Positions 1 to 4,784 of a stretch of DNA of 6,033 nucleotides are shown here, one piece after another. This DNA is from Bacteroidales bacterium. Lineage in GTDB: Bacteria > Bacteroidota > Bacteroidia > Bacteroidales > WCHB1-69. The DNA is taken from the NCBI GenBank assembly GCA_031273515.1, contig JAISRU010000295.1, forward strand, positions 1-6,033, read 5' to 3'. Both the position numbers and the translations under genes were made by a program. Numbering within the stretch: the first letter of the stretch is position 1; each line of letters starts with the position of its first letter. Under the pieces are notes generated by a model that was not told the DNA's origin, searched no databases, and was given only the letters and a program-made list of their open reading frames with translations.

Positions 1-43
1 TTATAAAAAATGAAATTTTTCTTCGCATAATTATTCTTTATAT

Positions 44-78
44 AAAAAAGGGGATTAAAAACAAATCTTAATCCCCTT
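44..78 (-). terminator. Rho-independent terminator of the lipoprotein gene
   Basis: A perfect 11-bp inverted repeat pairs AAGGGGATTAA (48-58) with TTAATCCCCTT (68-78) around a 9-nt loop. Read on the minus strand, the stem runs into a T tract given by the A run at 44-49. It lies 12 bases past the stop codon of the minus-strand gene that ends at 90, so it is well placed to end that transcript. Confidence 0.85.
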
Positions 79-89
79 AGCATAATTAA

Positions 90-587
90 TTACTTAACTA
101 AAAAAACAGGTATTATATAGCCTCCCAAATCTCCTAATTCCGGATGCAGAGGATAATCTCCCTTAGGAATCATATATAAATCACCGTCTTCTGTTCTACT
201 GTAACGATCTTCATCAATCGGAAAGAATGTATTCCCATCACTAAACGATTCTTTATTTGCTAAAATTTTCACAAATAAATCACCTTTATCACTTTTTTCT
301 ACGACAGCAAAATTTGCTATACTGGAAATGGGATCGGCAATTCCTTTGTGTTCTATTGATATTCTAAAATTACACATGCCTTTTTTCCCTTCACAAGGTT
401 TTCCCTTCCCTGTCACCCAAGAAATACAAATAGTACCTCCCATTTCTTTTTGGATTAATCCATTGTCGGTTACAGAATTCAGCATTTTGGTGCTATCTAA
501 TTCAGTACTTTCTTTCTGGCAGGCATAAAATATTATGCCGCCTATAACCATAACTGCAGCAATTGCCGCAAAAATCAATTTCTTCAT
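90..587 (-). CDS. Small putative surface lipoprotein, function unknown
   Basis: A 165-residue protein that I do not recognise as a characterised family. It opens with Lys2-Lys3, then a hydrophobic stretch (about residues 4-22) that ends in Phe-Tyr-Ala-Cys23, a plausible though not classical lipobox, so Cys23 is probably the lipidated N-terminus. The residues after it, Gln-Lys-Glu-Ser, resemble the Bacteroidota lipoprotein export signal that sends lipoproteins to the cell surface. The mature part is hydrophilic, has Cys54, Cys65 and Cys72 in a cluster that could form disulfides or bind metal, and ends in a short hydrophobic GYIIPVFLVK. The ATG at 587 starts directly at the signal sequence and is the natural start. 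A 13-nt inverted repeat lies just upstream (590-602), and a strong terminator follows, so the gene is probably monocistronic. No clear promoter was found. The frame is convincing as a gene; the function is open. Confidence 0.8.
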   Translation of the reverse strand: MKKLIFAAIAAVMVIGGIIFYACQKESTELDSTKMLNSVTDNGLIQKEMGGTICISWVTGKGKPCEGKKGMCNFRISIEHKGIADPISSIANFAVVEKSDKGDLFVKILANKESFSDGNTFFPIDEDRYSRTEDGDLYMIPKGDYPLHPELGDLGGYIIPVFLVK

Positions 588-589
588 TT

Positions 590-602
590 CTAATATTATT
601 AG
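590..602. repeat. 13-nt inverted repeat before the lipoprotein start codon
   Basis: CTAATA, one T, then TATTAG form a perfect palindrome that ends 2 bases before the start codon at 587. It falls in the 5' untranslated region of the minus-strand lipoprotein gene, where a hairpin or a bound regulator could affect initiation. It is short and AT-rich, so chance is possible. Confidence 0.4.
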
Positions 603-919
603 ACACCGGCGTTTTTTATTTTTTTATACCGGATGTAATTGAGCCTACTCTATTACGGATTTTCGGCTTACTCCCGTTGTTTTTCACGCCCGTACATTCC
701 GGACAACCTCTTTTACGCAAGCGGAGCGGGTAACGCATATTGGGTTTAAACCCAACCATCGCGAAAGGAAACGCACACCTTATTAGTCAGGAAATACATT
801 CTGCTTTCGCACCTTACCACAACAAGAAACGGAGTTGTCAACTGTTTATTGGCATAGCAACAACTGCAAATATCCCGCCTTGTTGCCTTTTAGCCCTAAC
901 GTCGGACGTTCTCAAAACG
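603..919. other. Non-coding, inverted-repeat-rich stretch, probable mobile-element remnant
   Basis: I see no credible gene here. The stretch is less AT-rich than the DNA on the right (1370-1800) and holds several inverted repeats: ACACCGG with CCGGATGT (603-636, imperfect), a perfect 16-bp palindrome (740-755), GCAACAA with TTGTTGC (857-863 and 880-886), and AACGTC-G-GACGTT (898-910) followed by a third AACGTC at 916-921. The text resembles, from memory, non-coding segments near mob or oriT regions of Bacteroidales conjugative elements. No relaxase, integrase or transposase is present in the window, so this remains an inference. Confidence 0.4.
740..755. repeat. Perfect 16-bp palindrome
   Basis: TTGGGTTTAAACCCAA is identical to its own reverse complement. 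A palindrome of this length with a GC-containing arm is unlikely by chance in this background. It is suited to binding a dimeric regulator, or could be part of a transfer or recombination site, given the other inverted repeats around it. No function can be read from sequence alone. Confidence 0.6.
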
Positions 920-921
920 TC
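898..921. repeat. AACGTC/GACGTT triple inverted-repeat motif
   Basis: AACGTC (898-903), a single G, GACGTT (905-910), five bases, then AACGTC again (916-921). The middle copy can pair with either outer copy. A broader imperfect hairpin also joins the GCCC just before the first copy (893-896) with the GGGC just after the last. The right end touches the stop of the minus-strand reading frame that ends at 920, so a terminator-like or regulatory hairpin role is possible. Confidence 0.45.
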
Positions 922-1368
922 AGGGGCGAAAACAGCTCAAGTTCGTTTTGCAGAGTTGCCAAATGCTCCGCTTTAAAAAGGTAAAATCAATATTTGATTT
1001 AATATATTTCTTGTTGTCTTTCCACAGAAAAGAAAAACGTTTTAAGCAAGGGACAGTAAATTCAAACGACATAAGAGCATACGCTTTCCGTCGGTAAGCG
1101 TACAGCAGTGCCGCTGTTACAGCACAAAGCGCGATAAAAAAGCCGACATACAGTAACAGACCGATAAAGTAAGCGCCGCAAAACAACAAAACGCATAAAA
1201 TACTGATTATCAGTATAGTAGGGGGGTAAACATACAACTACGTGTAAATCTACACAATACGGTATCAGGAAAGCAGTTTTCAGAGTTTTTCAACTGTTCC
1301 TGTTGCCGTTTCCGACGAGTTAGCTCGTCTACCAATAAAAATACAATAACATATAACTTTGAGTTCAT
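920..1368 (-). pseudogene. Split small membrane-protein gene, frame broken at a C6 tract
   Basis: Two overlapping minus-strand frames look like pieces of one gene. The first starts with ATG at 1366-1368 and runs 52 codons to a TGA at 1210-1212; it begins MNSKLYVIVFLLVDELTRRK, a short hydrophobic start followed by a very basic stretch. The second frame (1237 down to 920) begins only with a TTG placed directly after a TAG and encodes two adjacent hydrophobic segments (about residues 5-27 and 28-48) followed by a YAYRRK basic patch. The frames meet at a run of six Cs (1221-1226, G on the plus strand); one extra C would join them through a Thr-Pro-Pro-Thr junction into a single protein of roughly 150 residues. 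The part after about residue 60 of the second frame overlaps the inverted-repeat region and looks less protein-like. I do not recognise the family. It may be a decayed element gene, a phase-variable gene, a sequencing error, or not a gene. Confidence 0.35.
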
Positions 1369-1391
1369 GTTTGGATATATTTATTATGGAG

Positions 1392-1399
1392 CAAAAGTA
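1392..1399 (-). promoter_or_regulatory. Possible Bacteroidota -7 box for the split membrane gene
   Basis: On the minus strand this reads TACTTTTG, an exact match to the Bacteroidota -7 consensus TAnnTTTG, 24 bases upstream of the ATG at 1368. The nearest TTTG that could serve as the -33 element (1415-1418) is only 15 bases away instead of about 19-21, so the match is incomplete. Confidence 0.3.
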
Positions 1400-1755
1400 A
1401 CATTTTTTTCAATACAAATGATAGAAAAATGATATTTTTTTTACTTTCCTGAAACTTTTTTTTTTCATTCATCTGTAAATCAGACAATAAGAATTATAGA
1501 AAATCGCTGAAAATAGATGTTTTTGGCTCTGTCAGAATGCTTTTTGGGCAGAAATAAACATCGACAACAGAAAATTTTATGGGTTTTTCGCATCAATTTG
1601 GGGAGTGAGAGGTAATTTTTGTCAGAACCGCTACAATATATCTAAAATATCATCTCTGCGAGATTTTTCACGAATGCAACAATTTGAACGGCAAAGCCCT
1701 CACCGAAGGTAAATGCACTCGAATAAATTGTCTCGTAAAAAAAATATCCATTTTT
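1400..1755. other. AT-rich gene-free stretch
   Basis: No intact gene was found on either strand. The stretch holds long A and T runs (for instance 1431-1465) and two copies of TGTCAGAA (1530-1537 and 1620-1627) 90 bases apart. A short open minus-strand frame at about 1666-1738 reads ETIYSSAFTFGEGFAVQIVA and onward to a stop, but has no start or domain that I can support. It has the look of a decayed or repeated intergenic sequence. Confidence 0.4.
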
Positions 1756-1786
1756 ATTGCTATCTGAATTTTTATTACTACTTTTG
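1756..1786 (+). promoter_or_regulatory. Bacteroidota-type promoter of the flavin reductase-rubredoxin operon
   Basis: ATTG at 1756-1759, a 19-bp spacer, and TACTTTTG at 1779-1786 match the Bacteroidota primary-sigma consensus TTTG - 19 to 21 - TAnnTTTG with one mismatch in the -33 element. Transcription would start near 1790-1795 and leave an untranslated leader of about 130 nt before the ATG at 1923, long enough to hold regulatory structure. Confidence 0.6.
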
Positions 1787-1814
1787 CAAAAAATAAAATC
1801 ATGCTTTAATCAAG

Positions 1815-1901
1815 ATGAATTTGAACCGAATAACAAGGATTGTAAGTAATCCTGTTTTTTCGGAACAGGTTCTCATGTTTCAAAAACAGATAATAAGATA
1901 A
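1815..1901 (+). CDS. Possible 28-codon leader reading frame
   Basis: An ATG at 1815 opens a 28-codon frame that ends in TAA at 1899-1901, inside the leader of the flavin reductase gene. It spans both candidate hairpins of the leader, so ribosome progress through it could in principle choose between them. There is no run of a single amino acid codon as in classical attenuator peptides, and no Shine-Dalgarno sequence, although this phylum seldom uses one. It may be chance. Confidence 0.2.
   Translation: MNLNRITRIVSNPVFSEQVLMFQKQIIR
1836..1869 (+). promoter_or_regulatory. Two mutually exclusive leader hairpins, attenuator-like
   Basis: Hairpin 1 pairs AGGATT (1836-1841) with AATCCT (1848-1853) around GTAAGT and is followed by G and six Ts, like a weak intrinsic terminator. 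Hairpin 2 pairs CCTGTT (1851-1856) with AACAGG (1864-1869). The two share CCT at 1851-1853, so only one can form at a time. That is the arrangement of a terminator and antiterminator, though both stems are only 6 bp. No known riboswitch core was recognised. Confidence 0.4.
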
Positions 1902-1922
1902 AGGAATAACTAAAACACGAAT

Positions 1923-2459
1923 ATGGACATAAACACATTTTCAAAATTAACATACGGAGTATATATTGTTGCTTCGGGAGATAAAGATACTAAGAACGCT
2001 TTTATCGCCACCGTTGTCTTTCAGGTAACTGCAATTCCTGAAAAGATTGCCATTGTGTGCAATAAAGATAATCATACGCTGAAATTCATTCAGGAGAAAA
2101 AGGCGTTCAGTATATCGGTCTTAAGACAAAATTACAGTCCCCTTACCCTTGGCGCTTTTGGGTTCAGAAGCGGGAAGGACTTCGATAAATTCAAGAATTG
2201 CAATTATATTATCGGAGAAAATACCGGAGTCCCCATTGTCTTGGACGATACGATTTCATGGTTTGAATGCGATACGGAACAGGAACTTGATTTGGGAACC
2301 CATATTCTGTTTGTCGGCAAAACACTCGATTGTAAAATAATATCGGAAGACGATATTCCGTTGACCTATCAGTATTATCATGAAATAAAAAAAGGCATGA
2401 CCCCTAAAAATGCGCCGTCGTATATCGAAATAAATAAAATTAGTAACCAAAATAAATAG
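1923..2459 (+). CDS. Flavin reductase-like FMN-binding protein (Hrb N-terminal-half type)
   Basis: A 178-residue cytoplasmic protein of the flavin reductase-like, FMN-binding split-barrel family. It corresponds in length and motifs to the N-terminal half of the high-molecular-weight rubredoxin (Hrb) of Moorella: LTYGVYIVAS (9-18), NAFIATVVFQVT (25-36), the NKDNHT loop (47-52), FSISVL (62-67), GFRSGKDFDKF (80-90), GTHILFVGKT (125-134) and the closing YYHEIKKGMTPKNAPSY (151-167). In Hrb this domain takes electrons from NAD(P)H through FMN and passes them to the attached rubredoxin. Here the rubredoxin is a separate gene beginning 3 bases after the stop, so the pair is a split Hrb. The ATG is chosen because the family motif YGVYIVAS begins right after it; an AAGGAA lies 16 bases upstream, too far to act as a normal ribosome binding site. 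The expected role is electron supply to the flavodiiron protein downstream. The family call is firm; the exact electron donor is inferred. Confidence 0.9.
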   Translation: MDINTFSKLTYGVYIVASGDKDTKNAFIATVVFQVTAIPEKIAIVCNKDNHTLKFIQEKKAFSISVLRQNYSPLTLGAFGFRSGKDFDKFKNCNYIIGENTGVPIVLDDTISWFECDTEQELDLGTHILFVGKTLDCKIISEDDIPLTYQYYHEIKKGMTPKNAPSYIEINKISNQNK

Positions 2460-2462
2460 AGT

Positions 2463-2621
2463 ATGAAATATGTATGTGTAGTATGCGGATATGTTTACGA
2501 TCCCGCAGCAGGCGACCCTGACAGTGGTATTGCTCCCGGAACAACATTTGAAAATCTTCCCGATGATTGGATTTGTCCCATTTGCGGAGTAGGCAAAGAT
2601 CAGTTTGAACCTGAAGAATAA
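2463..2621 (+). CDS. Rubredoxin
   Basis: A 52-residue one-iron electron carrier, the usual length for a rubredoxin. The four cysteines that bind the iron are all present in two loops, Cys5-Val-Val-Cys8-Gly-Tyr and Cys38-Pro-Ile-Cys41-Gly. The typical core is also there: [18 protein letters not shown] (10-27), with the aromatic residues Tyr4, Tyr10, Tyr12, Phe29 and Trp36, and the LPDDWICP segment. It has no signal peptide and acts in the cytoplasm. It starts 3 bases after the flavin reductase stop, so the two are almost certainly co-transcribed and probably translationally coupled. It should carry electrons from that reductase to the flavodiiron protein encoded next. A strong hairpin terminator follows, so this gene may be expressed at a higher level than fprA. 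It could also serve other partners such as rubrerythrin or superoxide reductase, none of which is in the window. Confidence 0.97.
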   Translation: MKYVCVVCGYVYDPAAGDPDSGIAPGTTFENLPDDWICPICGVGKDQFEPEE

Positions 2622-2631
2622 AACTTGTATT

Positions 2632-2669
2632 GGTCAGGATATTATAACAAATATCCTGACCGTTTTTTT
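2632..2669 (+). terminator. Intrinsic terminator between rubredoxin and fprA
   Basis: A perfect 12-bp stem, GGTCAGGATATT (2632-2643) with AATATCCTGACC (2650-2661), closes a 6-nt loop and is followed by G and seven Ts (2663-2669). It lies 10 bases after the rubredoxin stop and 39 bases before the fprA start. Since no convincing Bacteroidota promoter was found in those 39 bases, fprA may depend on partial read-through, or the hairpin may trim or stabilise the upstream message. Confidence 0.85.
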
Positions 2670-2708
2670 GAACAATTTGAAACAAAAAGATAAAACAAAT
2701 ATAAAACA

Positions 2709-3908
2709 ATGTATAACAGAAAAACCATTGCCGACAATATCTTTTATGTCGGCGTGAACGACCGTCAGAAAAATCTCTTTGAAAATTATCTGCCTTTACC
2801 CGGCGGCGTTGCCTATAATTCCTATTTAATTATAGACGAAAAAATAACGCTGATAGATACAGTCGATGCTTCTTTGGCTGATGTTTATCTGGCAAAAATA
2901 GAAGCTGTTCTTCAGGGAAGAGCTATCGATTATTTAATTGTCAATCACATGGAACCCGATCATGCAGGGTCGATAGGTTTGTTGAAACAAAAATACCCCA
3001 ATCTGCAAATAGTGGGAAATCGCAAAACTTTCGACATGTTAAACGGATATTTTGGCATCAATACGCAATTGCATGAGGTCAAAGAAGGCGATACCCTGTC
3101 GCTTGGCAAACGAACCCTGACTTTTTACATGGCGCCGATGGTACATTGGCCCGAAGTAATGGTGGCTTATGAAAACAGCGATAAGATTTTGTTTTCTGCC
3201 GACGCCTTCGGTACATTCGGTACTGTGGACGGCGACTATTTGGACGCCTGTATCAATACCGATAAATATTGGGATGAAATGCGTCGCTATTATGCCTGTA
3301 TTGTGGGAAAATTCGGCGCTCCGACCCAGAATGCATTGAAAAAAATAGCTACGTTGGACGTTCAGATTATTTGCTCTACGCATGGTCCTGTATGGAAGCA
3401 GGAGAGAGAGAAAGTGGTTGATTTGTACGATAAATGGAGTCGCTACGAAGCAGAAGAAGAAGGAGTGGTTATTGCATTTGGTTCCATGTACGGACATACG
3501 CAGCAACTAACCGAAGCGGTGGCAGAAGGCATTACAGCAGAAGGAATAAAAAATGTTGTGATTTACAACGTTTCCAAAACGGATACTTCTTTTATCCTTT
3601 CCGACATTTTCAGATATAAGGGACTGATAATAGGCAGTCCGACATACATGGGCGGAATATATCCTTTGATAGAACAATTACTTTTTTCTATTGAACATCG
3701 CGGAATTAAAAATCGGTTGTATTCCTGTTTCGGTTCTTTTACATGGGCAGGCGCAGCGACAAAACAATTAACGGCATTCGCACAAACCATGGGATGGGAA
3801 TTAGTCGGAACTCCTGTCGAAAACAAACAGGCTGTTTTTGCACAAAAATATCAGGAAGGTTTTGAACTCGGACAGGCAATGGGACAAAAATTGAAGTCCT
3901 TGCGATGA
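2709..3908 (+). CDS. fprA: Class A flavodiiron protein, O2/NO reductase (FprA type)
   Basis: A 399-residue cytoplasmic enzyme of normal length for a class A flavodiiron protein. It reduces O2 to water and/or NO to N2O to protect anaerobes. The N-terminal metallo-beta-lactamase-like domain (about 1-248) keeps all the expected diiron ligands: His80, Glu82, Asp84 and His85 in NHMEPDHAG, then His146 (VHWPE), Asp165 (SADAFG) and His225 (STHGP). The C-terminal flavodoxin domain (about 252-399) has the FMN phosphate loop GSMYGHTQ (258-265), the SPTYMGG loop (310-316) and the FGSFTWAG segment (341-348). There is no rubredoxin or reductase extension, so external electron donors are needed, and the two upstream genes supply exactly these. 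The ATG at 2709 fits the family N-terminus. Its last codons overlap the thpR start by ATGA. Whether O2 or NO is the preferred substrate cannot be read from sequence. Confidence 0.95.
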   Translation: MYNRKTIADNIFYVGVNDRQKNLFENYLPLPGGVAYNSYLIIDEKITLIDTVDASLADVYLAKIEAVLQGRAIDYLIVNHMEPDHAGSIGLLKQKYPNLQIVGNRKTFDMLNGYFGINTQLHEVKEGDTLSLGKRTLTFYMAPMVHWPEVMVAYENSDKILFSADAFGTFGTVDGDYLDACINTDKYWDEMRRYYACIVGKFGAPTQNALKKIATLDVQIICSTHGPVWKQEREKVVDLYDKWSRYEAEEEGVVIAFGSMYGHTQQLTEAVAEGITAEGIKNVVIYNVSKTDTSFILSDIFRYKGLIIGSPTYMGGIYPLIEQLLFSIEHRGIKNRLYSCFGSFTWAGAATKQLTAFAQTMGWELVGTPVENKQAVFAQKYQEGFELGQAMGQKLKSLR

Positions 3909-4477
3909 CAAAGCGATTGTTTATTGCTCTTGAGATTATTCCAGACCCTAATTTTATGACTGTTTATTCCAAAATCAAAGCTGTTGCAACAACGAAGTTG
4001 GATATAATCAATTGGATAAAACCCGATCTGATGCATATAACACTGAAATTTTTAGGAGATACAGATCCCGATAAGATTTCGTCTGTTTTAGAAAGAATGG
4101 AATATGTCGGGAGAAAGACTACTCCTTTTCAGTTGGATATAAGCGGTATCGGCGTTTTTGGGAGTCGCTATCAGCCGCGGGTTTTATGGTTTGGCATTGT
4201 CGGTAATACGGCTGTACAGCAATTGCATTTCCTTATTCAAAAGCAGATGAAACAATTGGATTTCAAACCCGACTTCGGGAATTTCGTTCCTCATCTGACC
4301 ATTGCCCGCATTCATAAAATTGAGGATAAACGAAGGTTCCGGGAAAATATCGAATCGATGAAAACTTCTTTTGTTCAACAGATTACCGTCAATAAAATGA
4401 TTTTGTACGAAAGTATTTTAAAGAAATATACGCCAATCTATCAAAAAATGGGCGAAGTATATCTACTTGCCCAATGA
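3905..4477 (+). CDS. thpR: RNA 2',3'-cyclic phosphodiesterase (2H family)
   Basis: A 190-residue cytoplasmic enzyme of the 2H phosphoesterase superfamily, formerly called 2'-5' RNA ligase. It opens 2',3'-cyclic phosphate ends of RNA to a 2'-phosphate; some members also ligate tRNA halves in vitro. Both catalytic HxTx motifs are intact: His44-Ile-Thr46 in MHITLKFLGD and His130-Leu-Thr132 in PHLTIARI. The start MTKRLFIALE and the C-terminal ESILKKYTPIYQ (the SxL...Y segment near the end) are typical of ThpR, and the length is normal. Its ATG overlaps the fprA stop (ATGA), so it is probably translated by ribosomes finishing fprA and shares its transcript. A link between NO/O2 defence and RNA end processing is suggested only by this arrangement. 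No clear terminator follows; the next 300 bases hold a palindromic repeat array. Confidence 0.92.
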   Translation: MTKRLFIALEIIPDPNFMTVYSKIKAVATTKLDIINWIKPDLMHITLKFLGDTDPDKISSVLERMEYVGRKTTPFQLDISGIGVFGSRYQPRVLWFGIVGNTAVQQLHFLIQKQMKQLDFKPDFGNFVPHLTIARIHKIEDKRRFRENIESMKTSFVQQITVNKMILYESILKKYTPIYQKMGEVYLLAQ

Positions 4478-4616
4478 GGTCAATAATAGAACAGTTTAGA
4501 ATTATAAAACAAGTATAATGAAATTCCCATGACTAAAAAGTACACTTCGACACACAAAACGATGATTAGATCGCCTTTTGTAAGACATTGAATATAAATA
4601 AAATGACAAACACCTG

Positions 4617-4726
4617 AAAAGCAGTACTGCTTTTGGGTAAAAGCTGTACTGCTTTTGAGTAAAAGCCGTACTGGTTTCAGGTAAAAGCCGTACTGCTTTT
4701 TGGTGAGAGCCGTACTGCTTTTCACG
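4617..4726. repeat. Five tandem 22-bp repeats with palindromic cores
   Basis: Five contiguous units occupy 4617-4638, 4639-4660, 4661-4682, 4683-4704 and 4705-4726, each exactly 22 bp. The first unit contains the perfect 18-bp palindrome AAAAGCAGTACTGCTTTT; the others vary at one to a few positions but keep the GTACTG core and the A/T flanks, and unit 3 (CCGTACTGG) has changed on both sides of the core in a way that keeps pairing. A unit length near two helical turns places every core on the same face of the DNA. Arms at 4612-4634 and 4661-4682 also form a long near-perfect inverted repeat around unit 2. Nothing else recognisable lies in the 4478-4784 gap; no spacers separate the units, so this is not CRISPR. 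Candidate roles are a binding array for a dimeric protein, a hairpin-rich untranslated region between thpR and cobB, or a mobile palindromic repeat. Confidence 0.9.
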
Positions 4727-4784
4727 GCGTTTGGTGTGGCGTCTTTGCATAGAATGGAAAAAAAGTAAATGAAAACAGGAACAG

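Noticed and set aside
740..976. Plus-strand open frame of 78 codons with a TTG start
   Set aside because: It starts inside a perfect palindrome, crosses several inverted repeats, and has no domain-like composition; more likely structured non-coding DNA.
1790..1922. FMN or TPP riboswitch in the leader of the flavin reductase
   Set aside because: None of the conserved core segments of those riboswitches could be identified; only two short alternative stems are visible.
2670..2708. Independent Bacteroidota promoter for fprA
   Set aside because: TTTG occurs at 2667-2670 and 2676-2679, but no TAnnTTTG lies at a suitable spacing before the start codon.
2440..2709. Minus-strand open frame of 89 codons
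   Set aside because: Antisense to the rubredoxin and its terminator; the rubredoxin has all four cysteines and typical length.
3039..3506. Minus-strand open frame of 155 codons
   Set aside because: Fully antisense to the flavodiiron protein, whose catalytic motifs are intact on the plus strand.
4617..4726. CRISPR array
   Set aside because: The repeats are directly contiguous with no unique spacers and no cas genes nearby.
4730..4757. Promoter for cobB (TTTG at 4730-4733, TAGAATGG at 4750-4757)
   Set aside because: The spacer is only 16 bases and the -7 box has two mismatches; too weak to annotate.
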